Shown here piece by piece: positions 48,343 to 61,375 of a DNA stretch of 64,000 nt. Position 1 is the stretch's first letter. The number at the start of each line of letters is the position of its first letter. Below the pieces are notes generated by a model. That model was not told the DNA's origin. It saw nothing but the letters and a program-made list of their open reading frames with translations, and did no database searches. The DNA is from Lateolabrax maculatus. Taxonomy: Eukaryota > Chordata > Actinopteri > Acropomatiformes > Lateolabracidae. Made by a program: the position numbers and the translations under genes. The stretch lies in NCBI GenBank assembly GCA_031216445.1, contig CM062214.1, forward strand, positions 4,859,501 to 4,923,500. The letters are read 5' to 3'.

Positions 48343-48383
48343 CAACCAATCAGTCAGGCACTAGTTTCCTGACTGATTGGTTG
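48343..48383. repeat. Perfect 16-bp inverted repeat, 9-nt loop
   Basis: caaccaatcagtcagg at 48343-48358 is exactly complementary to 48368-48383, with loop cactagttt. Each arm contains a CCAAT/ATTGG pentamer, so the structure also gives inverted CCAAT boxes. Confidence 0.9.
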
Positions 48384-48539
48384 ATTGGTTTTTGACGACC
48401 TTTAGTAACGATGAAGTTGCCTGTAGAGCATGTTTCAAACCCTGGAGCCTTCATCAGGCTCAGCTCATGTAGATGTGAAAACCTCTCAGAGTCAACAGAT
48501 TGGTGCGAGCCGGAGGCTTTATGGATCAGGGGGGATTAC

Positions 48540-48763
48540 ATCTGCACTCTGTTCTCTCCGTTTTCCTCACCGCTTCGTCTTCCTCACTACCCTCTTTCAC
48601 CGTCGACTCATCCCCGCGGCCCTTATTCGGTTATCCTTTCTCTCGCCTCATCTCATTCCTTTCCTCGCCTCTCACTCTCCTCCTTTTTTCCCTGGCCTCG
48701 CCTCCTCCTCCCCCCTCCTCCCTCTTGCAGTCTTTGGCACGCTGCCTTGTTCATGCCACCGGT
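48540..48763 (+). other. Long polypyrimidine tract with acceptor- and donor-like sites
   Basis: About 190 bp of C/T-rich sequence ends in cctcttgcag (AG at 48729-48730). Thirty-one bases later comes ccg|gtaggt (GT at 48762-48763). Together they look like a 31-nt exon with a strong acceptor. The sequence does not encode the expected galnt18 continuation, so a pseudoexon or chance is more likely. The open frames seen here in several registers follow from the pyrimidine bias. Confidence 0.35.
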
Positions 48764-51700
48764 AGGTCACTGCTGACAGATGGCTGGATGGCGAGGGCTG
48801 AGGCTATAAGACACTGGGCAGAATGAAACAGGACGTGCCCCATACATTATCAGGACTCAAGGCTGTGTCTCATTTTTAACCTTTATTTTCCTGGGGCACG
48901 CTGACAGAGAACACTCTCTACATTTGAACAAAACCCTGCTCTTTTTTGCTTTAGAAGTGCCGTGACATTTTGAATTCCCTCGTGCTCTTTCTCTTCAGCA
49001 GGGCACTTGTCACATTTTGGGAAGGTGAAGTACCATCAAAAGTTCTTGTGTTTTTTTTGTGTGTTTTTTTTTTTTTCTCCCTCACGGTCTGACAAGCGCT
49101 CGCTAACGAAACAGACCCCTAATTCAAAAATGTCACCACTTCGTATGTAACAAGATTGTGGCAGTTTTCAGTACTCCCTTAGACAAAATATAATCCTTGT
49201 TACTGCAAAAACCACTCCAATCGCAGCAAATGTCAACAGAAAAATAAAAATTTCACAAAGTCAGACAGAGTTTTTCTTAATTTCCTGGTCTAATTGAGAG
49301 AAACATCTGTTGTGGGATGTGCCCAATTAGTAAAACTCCCCAGTCGACCAAATAACATTTAGATAAGGTGGCTGGTAAATGTTGCTTCCTGTCTGATTGT
49401 CTTTAAGATTAATGGCAGCACAGCCTCATGTCACTATTTATGAGCTCGTACATCATTCTTCGGCATATGAAATAGAGATACAGCATGAATGTTCAACCCA
49501 CTGCCACAAAGGAACCCATATCCAGTGTACTGGCAAATGCAAATTACACTATTGAGCCTCATTATCCGGATTTTTTTGTAGCTTTGAAACCATACAGTCC
49601 ACATTTGGATCCCTAATTATTACTTGAAAAACATAACTCTGTGGCCTGCTCTTAGCTCTATATCTAGTTACCATTACCATACCCATCAGCCACTCTCGGC
49701 TGCAGGCGAAGCAGCCCATTCAGACAGCCATGCTCCGGTCCAGGCTCCACCCTGAACCTTCTCCCCATCTGTCCTCTCCATGCACAACACCAGCAGCCAC
49801 GTTCACAGTAGCCTAGTTAAAGTGAGACTGTGTAACTTTTAAAAGAAAAAAATAGCACAAATTTTATGCTACAAATGAAAAGTTTAGTTCAGAAGTAATA
49901 AAACATGCTTGCTCAGTTCACTGCACCCGGGGTGTTGCTGCTACAGCCTTATTTGGTCCGGTATGACCAGCGGCTGATGGCGGCTAATGTTAGCACACTT
50001 AAGCTGGATATTGCTGTGAAGTTAATCACAGTCTGACTCTTCCCTACCTGTTTTACTGTTGTTGTTCACTATGCATGAGCAACATTTTATCACAAAACAA
50101 GAGAAGACATTAACACACTGTTTCGTTGTTGTGGTTCTCTGCCAGGTCACCTAATGACAATTTATTTACAGCAACTGAATTAAGTGACGCTTAGGAAAAT
50201 GAAAATGGATTGTGCTCTTATCCTGTAATCACCTCTTGTGTGAAAACAGCCGCCTGCTGTGGCTGGAAACAAGTGTGATGAGAGCAAAGTTTGCAGATCA
50301 GAAAAATCAAACCAGTGAGCTAAGATAAGCTAAACTGCTCACCAGAGCAGAAGGGAACTGCAGACTCTGTGGGTTTGTCAATGCAAGCGTCATGTCATTT
50401 GATCCAGTTTTGATATAAAAATTGATTAATGCAGCTTTAATGCAGCTGGTTCATATGATCATTTCATGGGATGCAAACGAGGCTCCCTGTTGCCATGAAT
50501 AAACCAACTACCAGAATATTCTTGTCACTAGCGAGCAGTCCTCTGTCCCTTGTATCAATTAATAAGCAATATTACATTAGTTGTAATACATGGGAAATAA
50601 GCATCCCTATATCATCCTCTTGACGCTTCAAACTAATTTCCTGATGTTACAGACCAGTATAATTTTGAGTCTAATGAATCCTGGACGTCAGAACACCAGG
50701 ATATAGCTGCTACAGATGCACTTCGCCCTGGAAATGTGCTGATGGTGCCAAGACTGGGATCATAAATATACCACCAGGGCTGTCAGGACTGCTGGAGAGA
50801 AAGGTAGTGTTTGAGTTTACAGATGTGGAAGGTTTCTCCCCCGCCTCATTTGCCATGATGTGTGGCATCACGGAGCCTGTAATGCTTCCCACTCACACAC
50901 ACACACTCACTGTACTGTACTTCACTTGCTATGAGAGTTACACTTGTCTTAATTAAGTCAGGGAGATGTAGGGGGGCATCATGTCGATGCCATCCAATTT
51001 ATAACGCTGTGGGAGCTCTGACACTCTGCAGATGGTGAAAACCAAAAGAGACAGCAGTACAGTATGTTTTCCTGCCGCAGTTTATTATGGGAGTGAGCAG
51101 GGCTTCTTAAGCAGGTTTCTTTTAATTGGAGTAAGAGCTTAGCCGGGATTTTATGACCCAGTCCAGATCCAGGTTTCTTAAGTAAGCGGGTTAAGAAGCA
51201 AATACCCTGTGTATGCAAACAGGATTCTCCTGGCGGTTAGTGAAGTTGCCACAACTTCTGCCTAAAAGGATTGCATTAGTGTCCATTTGAGTGGAGTTGT
51301 GTATAGTTAAATTGCTGGGTTCATCCATTTTTTATTCTAAAACAAAGTTTGAAAATGTCTTTTTCAGCCAGGTTAAAATCCCTCCATACTCCCTCTAGGT
51401 CCTCCTAGCTCTGTAAAAGGAAACAGTATCCCCAATTAACACCTCACTCTTTTTCACAGGCATCCAAAAATAACATGATGCAGTTTGTTAAAGAGTTGGT
51501 ACAACCAAATTACAAAAAAAACATATTTTCTCACGCAACTTTACTGGTATCTAGCCATGCAGAATGTTTTGTCTAGGTTTTAAGATATCTGTGTCTGAGG
51601 TTTCTGCTTTCACACTTATTGAGATCCTGCAGTAATGGAAAACTTCTGCATAATGAGCCATATTGAAGGGAGAAAGCAATGCACCGGCCCAGAAACAACC

Positions 51701-53824
51701 ATGGCTAATTCATTGTTTTTTAGGAATCGGTTGGTAAATAAGGCGAGTCTGCACCCTCTCACTTGTCTCACACACAGTGGTATAATAAGGGAAATACCTG
51801 ATGCCTATACTGTCCCTGCTATGTGCCCAAACATAGCTTAAAATAAGTGTAATGTTTCTGCATATAACTTTAGCTCATCATCAATTACAGCTAGATATGA
51901 AGTTAGAAACCTGGTGAGTGATCCACATATAGTTCAGAGGGAATTAAATCAAAGAATCAAAACTAAACCATTAATATAACAGGCAGTTAGTGACATGTCC
52001 ACCTCCTGTCCATACTGAGTTCAGGTTCATTCCACACAATGAAGCCAGTTAGACTGAAGAGCTGACAAAGCTAAGGTGTGGAGAAACACCATGCCATGCT
52101 GCAGGCTTTATATGACCACAACATGGCTTGAGTGACGAAGACGCCGCTCAGATGTGCTGTTCAGCCTAATGGCACTTGAAAAGGATAGGTGTAAAGATAT
52201 ACCAGGTGTAGAAATAAACCAGAACTGATTCTGTTTAGCTCACTGAACTAAAGTCACACTAGTCACTTTAGGAGTAGTTTATGTTTCCTAACTCGGTACA
52301 CTTCACTGACAAATCCAAATGCTGTCCACTGCAGGGCTTCTTTCCAAAGACAATGTCCAGATTAGTCTGGATAATCCCTAAAATATACCTTGAATAGTTT
52401 TTTAGTAGAACAACTTTCTGCAGAAGAAATTGAAAGGCAAATAAAACCAAAAGGGCAAAGTGAGACAATATGTTTTTTATTCTAAGTTGAATAAACCAAC
52501 CTTTTAATAGTCAAATAATCTTTAATTACTTTTAGCTCTTCCATATCAATATCTGTAGTTCTGTGACACCTTCTCAAGAGCAGAGGCTGAAAGTGGCCCC
52601 AGCCCATCCCCCTTCTAAATAAACCAACCTGTCCCACCTGAGACCTTTCCCCCTCTGAGACGAACAGTAAAAGTGTCTCGGCGCTAGAAATGAATAATAT
52701 ATGAATCCCTCTGGAAGTGTGAGGAGACTGCCTCATTGTATGCGTCTCCCTCCCTTTCTCTCAGAATGTATGTGTATGTATGTTGTGCATGTGTATGTGT
52801 ATGTGAGCGCTGTGTATTGACTGTCTAGTCACATCCTCTCTTCCTGCTATCAGTACTACTGAGGTCATCTGCGTGTGCGCTCCCCCCAGGTCAACACATT
52901 ATCTAAATGATTTAATATCACTGCAGCCGCCCCGACCCTCTCCTGTCATTGTGCTGTGGAGCAGGGAGACTAAGCACTCGAGGATGAATACTGAATACTT
53001 AATAGTATTTTCATTGCTGTAGCAACAAAGGTTTTATGTATTACACAGATCATCAACTCATTCCCTGTGTAGTTATATATTTAATATCTGCAGTTTTGTC
53101 AGAATACCAGCGACAAAACTGGGATTCAGCTCTGCATAGTAAGTCCGGGAAGCCTTATGTAACTTTGATACAAATGCGGGGATTTTTATTTTAACCTGTT
53201 CCACCAATGTTGCAGTGTGATGTACATATGATAAATGAATATGAACCTATACAACCCTCTCTTCAACACGGGAATCAGAGTGCACCTGAATTTCTATTTT
53301 CAAATTACTTTGTGGAACTAAACCAGTGAGTGTATCACCGACCCGGGGGAATAACCGCAGTCTTCTGTTCCCTCTTTTCTTATTCATTATATTCAGCTTT
53401 GTATTGATTCAACGTCACAGAGCAGCGACTGGGACGGGTGCTTCTGTTTGCTGTCGGGTAAAGCTCAGGTATAAAATTGAATATACTGTGGAATAAGGGC
53501 TGCAGCTGTTTAAACAGTGAGAGATTAATTAAAGGTACAACCAACACAACATATGCAGTACGTATAAATGTCAACACAATGTTATAATACAGCAGTGATT
53601 CAACCATTTCACTGTCTGTCCAGTGTGTTGGAATAAATCATGGCTATCAATTTTTTTATGTCTTATAATACAATTAATAATATTCCTATTTTGGCCATAC
53701 GAACCATCCTTTATGGGGATTGTTAAAGTGAAATATCATTAAAGGAGTGCTGCAGAAATTTAGTATCGCACTTCCACAGAGTTGGGGGACATGCAAAAGA
53801 CAGACTTAAGCAGGACTAGGAGGG
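48764..53824. other. Intron 1 segment, no gene seen
   Basis: Noncoding. T runs lie near 49050-49077. The region 49815-50445 begins 'taaagtgagactgtgtaactttt' and ends 'attgattaatgcagctttaatgc', which resembles a fish short repeat, but I cannot define it. No convincing coding region. Confidence 0.5.
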
Positions 53825-53975
53825 AAACAGAGGGTTTCTGGTTCAAGTCCAGCACGGAGTGTGGTCACCTCATGGGCAAGGCACCGAACCCCTAACTGCT
53901 CCCATCTCTCTGCATGTCCATCAGTCCTGCGTGTGCATGTCTGCATTTCGGTGTAAAACTGATAAAAAAAAAATA
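53825..53975 (+). repeat. tRNA-derived SINE fragment
   Basis: A B-box-like ggttcaagtcc at 53840-53850 is followed by 'gggcaaggcaccgaacccctaactgctccc', a hallmark of fish tRNA-derived SINEs, and an A-rich tail near 53964. The A box is missing or decayed. Confidence 0.65.
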
Positions 53976-53984
53976 ATACAAACA

Positions 53985-54340
53985 TCCTGTTTAGCAGGTA
54001 TAATGTTTACCATGTTCATATCTTAGTGTTTGGTGCTAGTTAGCAAATGTTAGAATGCTAACATGTTAAACTAAGTACAGTTGAAGCTGATGGGAATTTA
54101 ATTAATCCAATAGTTGTTGAGACTTTCACTCTCAACCTCATGGTGACACGAGAGGAAAGGTCAGGGGATAGCGTCATTATCAAGTCATTAGGATACATTG
54201 TTTGGGAATCATAAATGTCTCTACTAAATTTTGTGCCAGTCCATCCAGGAGATGTTGAGATATTTTGGTCTAGACAAAAGTGTTGGGCCGACTGACCAAC
54301 CGAAAAGACAGACATTGCCATCCCTAGAGCCATGCTGCTA
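53985..54340 (-). repeat. Dispersed teleost repeat family A, copy 2 (inverted)
   Basis: Read on the minus strand it runs 'ggctctagggatggcaatgtctg...tcggtcag...caacatctcctggatgg...acaactattgg...cccatcagcttcaactgtacttag...catggtaaacattatacctgctaaacagg', the same order as 60535-61015. The open frame across it on the minus strand is not a gene. Confidence 0.65.
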
Positions 54341-54354
54341 AACAAGAATGATAA

Positions 54355-54560
54355 AATTTGATGCAGCAGAGGCAGAGATATCCTGACATTCAGTCCCTAG
54401 TGTTTGTCAAGCTCCCAAAACACTGGATCCTACTTTCCTATTTCCCACACTGCAACCCAATAGCATGTTTTATTACGCCTGATGAATGTCCATGTCTTTC
54501 AAAACTTGTCAAAACTCATCAGCTCCAATTTGTAATGCAATCTTTCTGTCTTTCTGTCTG
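54355..54560 (+). repeat. Dispersed repeat family D, copy 2
   Basis: Matches 29865-30050 (gatgcagcagaggcagag, ctggatcctac, gcctgatgaat, tttgtaatgcaatcttt). It abuts the inverted family A copy, so the two may be parts of one composite. Confidence 0.5.
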
Positions 54561-55668
54561 TAAATTTGAAGTCTTCATGACTGGCTGAGATAAACTTTAA
54601 GGATATATTATACAAATGATTTTTCTGTCAGTACACCCTTTCTGCAGAGCTCTTGCTGTTGTGTACATTTTAAATTAGTATTGCAAGCAATCAAATATGA
54701 CATTAATTGCAACCAAGGGTGTTAGAATATGACAAAAACTGTGGTCGAAAGATTGTGCTGGGTAATGAAAACTGGATAATTTAAGAAGCCCTTTTTATCC
54801 TCTAAATTAGAATTTAATTGAGGACCCATTATTACAAAGTGTAAATGCTGGACTTTCTGGGTGCCTCTAAATTGCTTTTGGTTGGAAAAAACATTCATAT
54901 TAATCCTCTCATACATGAATTGCATCTCTGTGTGAAAATTGGAAATTAACAGGAAAACATGTCAAGCACATGGCTTTAGTCTGGACAAGGAGTGCCATTA
55001 CTGTAAATAAGGAAATGCTCATAATAATCAAATGAGTACATTATATATTTCCCTTGCTTGACAGTCAGAGACAGCTGATGAAAGCTCAGGAAAAAAAAAG
55101 AGACTCTTACCAATTATCAGAGGAATTTGAATGCATTCAAATTTTTTGTGGGTTCCATAATTAATAACACAATAAACTACCAAAATTATGGGAGACAAAG
55201 CAATATCCCATTAGAGAGTTATAAATACGTATATTAGTTATTGATAAAAGTTATGTCGTCATGATGAAACATTGCTCGGAAGTGTTCTTCTTTACCGTGC
55301 CTTCATTTCTTATTGTGTGTTCAGACAGAACAGCTACATAAACTGGAAAGACTCGAGTGGGCGCAAATTCAGCACAAACGACGTCAAGACACAGTCCCTG
55401 CGACCTGAAAAAGGTTTCAGCTCGAGCAAAGAAATGTGCGCTTTATGAATCTGCGATGTGGAAGTACAGACGTGAGAGGGAAAGGGAGGGAAACAACAGA
55501 AGGAATGGGAGTTTCCGGTAAGTTCTGCGTTCAGTCAGAGCCGAGTTGAACGCAGATCAGCGCGTCCGTCGCTAGCTGGCTTACAGCTGACGTCTGTGCA
55601 GTTAGGCCAGTGGCTGCTCTCTCTGAAGAAACAAACGCTCCAGCAATCGAATTCGCAAGAGTGACCCC
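54561..55668. other. Intron 1 segment, no gene seen
   Basis: Noncoding. 55315-55600 is more G+C- and CpG-rich than its surroundings and starts with 'gtgtgttcagacagaaca', possibly another transposon remnant, but no ends could be set. Confidence 0.45.
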
Positions 55669-55688
55669 TTTTTTTTTTTTTTTTTTTT
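55669..55688. repeat. Homopolymer, 20 T
   Basis: Directly precedes a partial foldback-family repeat at 55714. Confidence 0.95.
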
Positions 55689-55713
55689 GCTTTACCTTCC
55701 GTCTGTTGGACGT

Positions 55714-55815
55714 AGTGAAGCGAGCTCTTTCTGCCTGCTTCCAGTCTTTATGCCGGGCTAGGCTAATCGCCTACTGGGTGGTATTGATCGATGTGTTGAA
55801 CTGTTCCTTTAATGT
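55714..55815 (+). repeat. 3' end of the foldback repeat family
   Basis: 'ctgcttccagtctttatgccgggctaggctaatc' matches the right end of the 27885-28335 element. Confidence 0.5.
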
Positions 55816-58800
55816 ATAACTTTGGTCTTGTGTTCATCATCTCTGTTAGTTCTGATAACATTGTACCTACCAAAGTCATTCACAGTTTAAAACCTGCCTG
55901 ACATGTGTCTTCCCAGGTCAAACTTTTTTGTAGTAATGCTGCCGTGCTCACAGACCTTAGCATTTGCTTGGTGAGTACAATGGTAGCAATACTGATAGGA
56001 ATCATCCTTTAATAAATGTGACAGTTCCAACATAGAAATTAATATATTATATTACATTTCATCTTATTAATTTGGTTAGGCTTGGGTATATAGCATCTCA
56101 GAATCCACCAAAATTCAGGAAATGAACCTTCTCAATAGCAGAACTTTCAAATTAAATTTCAGCTACTGGATATATAAGATCATTAATATTTAACAGAAAG
56201 CACATTTTACATTTTTAAAAGACATCGCAGGCCTTGTGTAATGTAACTAAATTAATTTAGTCACATTTTCTTAAAGCATATCTGGGAGACAGTGTCAATG
56301 CGTTCAAAGTTAATTCAGACATGGTGTGTCACATTAACAAGCTCTGAGTTTGTGAACGAAGCCTGTCTGCTCATTTCTAGTGGTTTCAGCCAAGGACACT
56401 GCGCTGCCTGGAGCGTTTTACCCCTCACCAGCCCACAGCTCCCTCCCCGTCCCTCTGTCTCGCACGCACGACCCCAAACACAGCACGCTCACACACACAG
56501 AGTGCCGGTCCACTGACCCGCAGTGGCTGTCAGATATTCCCTGCTGTCTCTCATGCAGATGAATCAGAGCGAGAGAGAATGAGGAAGGACAGGGACAAGT
56601 AACAAGACTATTTGAGAAGACAAGACTTGAGCTTTTGTTTTTTTTTCTTATTGGTTAGAACAAAAACTGCTGTGGGTACTGATGGAACTATGCAGGCTCG
56701 CCAGAAAATCTGTGATAAACAATGTTTAGACAGAAGTACGCTTCTACCTCAGACTGGTGATCAGAGCGGAACACAAACAGCCCGACAAACCAACAAACCA
56801 GCCTGCAGGGAGGGCTGTGACAGGAAGGAAAGAAGAAAAGAAAAACTTGTTCTGAAGTAATGAAATATGTGCAGTAATGAGGAGAATTTATTTTCTGAAG
56901 GCCAGTCGAAGTCACCTTGTCATTGTGCATTATATTGCTGCCTAACATTACCCTTTTAGCGACTTACAGCACCAAAGGGACACAACACAAACAAACAGAA
57001 TGTCCTTCACATACTCTGCTACTTCATGCATTCAGCTCCAAGAAATAACACCATGATTCAGCAACAGCCGGCACGAGACATTGCTGGGTGTTTTTTTTTA
57101 TTACATTTGATAAAAGCCTCCATGGTCTATGCATCACTTTCCATGCTAAAATGTAAAAGAATATTTTTAACGGACAGTGAGGACCTTGGACCCGTGCACA
57201 GCTCTGCATTTTGAAAAGCCTCAGCAGGACTCGTTTGGATGCCCTTGCAGCTAATGTCACAGCTTGCATGCAGCTGAAAACTGAGGCAGCCACAAGAGAA
57301 AAGTTACTTGGAGCACCAAACAGAAGAGTGGTATTCAGATCACAGCAGGCACAGATCATTGTGATGTTACAATGCCCAGAACCCACCATGACATTTTCAT
57401 TGAAAGCTTAAAAAAATAAGACACTGCAAATGTCAAAGGGGCATGGGGTGCTCTATAACCTTTATCCAGCTCTGTCTGCAAACAGTAGGACGTGCAGCAA
57501 CATTGAAATTCCTTCTTCTGCGCAAGTGCCTTCGACACACCTTGACCTGCGGTGGCTTGTTACGTAGTAAGTAAAAGTAAGTAAAAAAAGTTGCATGCGT
57601 GCCTCAGAGTATGAGTGCAGAGCGCCCAAAGGAACACATTATACTGCAGTACTGCTTTGCCATGAGAGCAAAGCTTCCAAATGCGCACCTTAAGTGAGTT
57701 TCGGGGTTCAAAATCATTTTATCACATTTGAATCCAACGTTAAATCCACTCATTGAATCCATATCTTTTTGAATCATGCATCAAATCTGTTTAGGTTTAA
57801 GTTAAAGCTAAATAGACATTCACAACATAGATTTCCACAACCTGTAGCTACAACATGTAAATAAAATGCGTAGCATGAAATAGGAAATGTTGATTAAATG
57901 TTTATTTAAAACACACAAAAAAGCTGTAGCCAACTTAATTCTGCTCACTTGATTTTTCCTGAGCAACTTGCTGCAAATACTGAAAGCTTCTGGTTGAGAA
58001 TTACAAGTCGATAAGCTTAAATTATTGAAATGATTTAACTGATAGTTTAATAAGGAGATTCCAGCAACTCACACTGATGAGACACGTCTGAGGATTCCTC
58101 TTCTTATTTTAACAATTTAAAAAGTGACATTATTATTGAAACAAAACAAAACAAAACAAACACACAGTAACTAAATACTCAAAGCACACAAGCAAGCATA
58201 AATAGTAGTAAAGAAAAGAAAAAAAGAGAAAACAATTAAAATCAGACAAACCTAGAATAAGTAGGTAGAACTAACAAACACAAACACATCTTACCATAGG
58301 GTTCAAAATGAAACAAGAAAATATTTTAACTGTCCTCATATGTTACTTATGTGATTAGCATTAACCAACTACAGCTGATATTACCTGCCATAAGCACAAG
58401 TGTTACCAAAACCATTAACCACACAACCACAAATTTTTTATTTTTCATCATTTTAGCCGGCAAAAGTGACAGATCTATCTTAAAAGGGACATGCTTGTTT
58501 TTCTACATTGCTCTGTGGTGAGAAAAAAGGGTGAGGGTGAATTCTGATTAGAGATTTGTTAGCCTCAAAGCTTAGCGCATCTGGGTATTTTACCAGCCTG
58601 GTACCAGATCCAAAAGTGGAGCCAGCATCGTCCTCTATCATTGGACAGTTTGAAAATGCCAAGCAGTGGGAATCCAGTCAGTGGGAAGTTTGTGAGCTCT
58701 GAAAGCCAGTAATCCCAGCACCTGAAGTAATCAGTGACTCACACATATTGATCAGCCCCCTATAAATATGATATGGTAATTTTGTGCCATGAGGAAATGA

Positions 58801-60534
58801 CCAGCTTAATTTACAGCCATCAAACCTGTTATCAACTCCCAGGAATGATATACTACCTTTTGATATACGTGCTTGTGTTGCATGTGTGTGACAGCTGAAA
58901 TGAGAGTGGGTGTGACTCATGTTGGCACCCGATCAGTGTGATTAGCACGACTATGAGACGCTGTGATGGATATTCGCTCGGAGTTGAACGCACAAACCTC
59001 TCCAGTGCACAGAAAGAGCCTCGCTTGATGTTTATGTGATTGATCTGCACAAGTCAAAGGAGAAATATTTTCATTTACCCGAAAATGGCATGTCTGCTTG
59101 TGGAAGGGATATTCATTTCACCTCATATAGACTCAAACTCCTGACCGTGCATTGTGCAGCAGCACAGTAATATCCAAGAAATGGGTATATGAGATTATTT
59201 CATCCAAGTAACTCAGTATCAGCGTGCTGTAATGCTGCCAGTTGGTTGTTGGCTGCACAAATCAATGAAACAGCTCTAAGACATTTCTAACTGAAGAGCT
59301 TTCAGTTTGAGTTCTTATGTACTTTTGTCAGACACCCATGTGAGCATTTTGGTCTCACCCTGGAGCTATGACTTATTTTACTAAATTAGTACTCCCATGA
59401 TGAGGGAACCATACAGGAATAAGCCCATTGTGGGCCTAATAAACCAGGACACGTGTTGTGGTTTGAAAAGACAGCTGAATACTTAAAGCAGAAATTATTT
59501 CTGGCAGGTTCTTAGGACAAAAGGGCAAGTTGGCAAAATGCACAAAGTGCTGCGTTGGCTTCAGCCTCAACAATGAGCAGAGGCATCCTGACTGAACTCG
59601 TTGAATGTTTTTAGTTCATTGGAACCATTGCCAACTCTTTACAAGTAAAGTGGCTATCAGAAGCTTAAAGCTGAGGTGAGTAACTTTGGAAAAGTATCCA
59701 ACCCAAAAAAATACAACCCCTCACTTCAGGCCTCCCTCGAAAGCCACTTCCCCAAAACACATGAATGCGTACAACTGCTGGCAGACGAGTCCACGAGAGA
59801 GCATCGACATATATCGTAACAATGTAGACATACAATGATGCCCTACGCTCCTCTCCAACGCTCTCTCACATTGAAATACTGTATATATACACACACACAT
59901 ATATATATATGTCTATGCAAAAGAGTTTTGGACAGAGGAGCACGGCACATCGTTGTCATCGCTAATCGTAACCATCTACCTCATGTCTCATTCCCATGTA
60001 AGAAAACACTGAACATTTCATAATGAACGTAAACAACCAACATGGCTATTGTTAGTGCTCACAGCTGTCCAGCTAGCATGTTAGTATTGGGACATTTTAT
60101 TTCAAGTTGCGTTTGATGCAGGAACTGACTAGCTATAGACAGCTGGCTGTGGTAACATTGGAAGTCTATACAGCATTGTATCATTACAGTGTGGGTGGTA
60201 TATTAACATGTTTGTCTTTCCTCCATGTTGTCTGCACCCTGAGCTCTGCACTCATTTGGCAGCAAAAGTCCGCCGGATGATGTGAAACGTGTCATCCAGC
60301 ATGCAAATAGAGACGCAAAATCTGTAGTTCGACAAACAGCCCTACAGCCGCTACTCCTTTCCATATTTCTCCATAAATTTGTTATGGACTGTTGCTGGAC
60401 TTAATGTGCAGGAGCTCCTACAAAGCAGTTAAAATGGACACTACATACTACAGAATATAAACAATCATGATATTCATTTTCTAACTGGGTAATATTGTCT
60501 GCCATGCTTGAGGGTATAAAACACGGTTGCAGTG
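55816..60534. other. Intron 1 segment, no gene seen
   Basis: Noncoding. Simple repeats: (AAACA)n near 58139-58160 and a TA/CA tract at 59881-59911. The minus frame at 57024-57389 overlaps a plus frame and is not recognisable. 59660-60060 has phrases of a fish short repeat ('gctgaggtgagtaactttgg'), not delimited. Confidence 0.5.
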
Positions 60535-61015
60535 TGGCTCTAGGGATGGCAGTGCTGACTAGTCGGTCCACCACTTTGGCTTCAACACCTATCAGATGGA
60601 TGGCCTGAAAGGATGAGTCTTACCGATATTTGTGATCACTGACTTTCCCTCCAGCTCCATAAGTTTAAATTTTTTGTTTTGTAGCTAAATGTTTCTTACA
60701 ACTATTGGACATTTGCTACAGACACACGTCTTTCTTAGGATAACTTTTGATTCATTTAATGATCCCTTGACTTTTCATATAGGGCCATTATCAGGTCAAA
60801 ATTTTAATTTGATCAAATACTAAAACTAATGACATTCCCATCACCCTCAGCTGCACTTAGTATTAAGTGCTATTAAATAATGAACATTTTAGCATGTTCA
60901 CACGCTAAACTTAGATGCTCAACATGGTAAACTTTAAACCTGCTAAACATCAACATGTTGGCATGCTGGTATTGGCATTTAGCTCAAAGCACCACTGTGC
61001 TAGCATGACTATAGT
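60535..61015 (+). repeat. Dispersed teleost repeat family A, copy 3
   Basis: Most complete copy here: 'ggctctagggatggcagtgctgac', 'cggtccaccactttgg', 'caactattggaca', 'gcactgtgc' neighbourhood, 'acctgctaaacatcaacatg', 'tggcatttagctcaaagcaccac'. Noncoding. Confidence 0.65.
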
Positions 61016-61236
61016 CTCCGCGTTCTGTTTAATTAATTTGTGGTAGGATCCGACAGTAGTTACATAACCTTGGGATCTTAGAGATGCATCAAAGTAACAG
61101 CTTCTCCATTCTTCTTAAATTGGCGGCATCATAAGTACTATGTAATAAATGGACTTTCTCTGCACAGTGTCACACTTGGTGTGAAAGCAGGGAGTGTCTA
61201 TGAGTTGTAAGAAGTTTAAACAAAGACCAAAACTAA

Positions 61237-61375
61237 GGGCAACCTGGTGGCCTAGGAGTTCAAGGCACTGACTATGAACCCCAAGTTTAAGTCCAGCTGG
61301 TACCTTTTGCAGCCTCATGTCATCTTTCTGATTCTCATTTGCTGTCTCTCAATCTGTCGACTCACTAAAAAAGAC
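61237..61375 (+). repeat. tRNA-derived SINE, diverged
   Basis: A tRNA-like head with an A-box-like tggcctaggagttcaagg and a B-box-like aagtttaagtcc at tRNA spacing. It is followed by 'agctggtaccttttgcagcctcatgtcatc...tgctgtctctcaat', the usual body of a fish SINE. Both boxes have drifted from consensus, so transcription by Pol III is doubtful. Confidence 0.65.

Noticed and set aside
48441..48465. CTGATGA-like motif (cttcatcagg on minus) suggestive of another hammerhead
   Set aside because: The GAAA, stem II and cleavage triplet are not in the right places.
48411..48826. Three overlapping plus-strand frames of 108-121 codons
   Set aside because: All due to one polypyrimidine tract, giving Ser/Leu/Pro-rich translations in every frame.
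54058..54345. 95-codon minus-strand frame
   Set aside because: Falls entirely within an inverted copy of dispersed repeat family A.
54478..54530. CTGATGA followed by a possible stem, suggestive of a hammerhead
   Set aside because: No GAAA-NUH arrangement follows a stem; chance match within repeat family D.
57024..57389. 121-codon minus-strand frame
   Set aside because: No recognisable domain and overlapped by plus-strand frames; probably chance.
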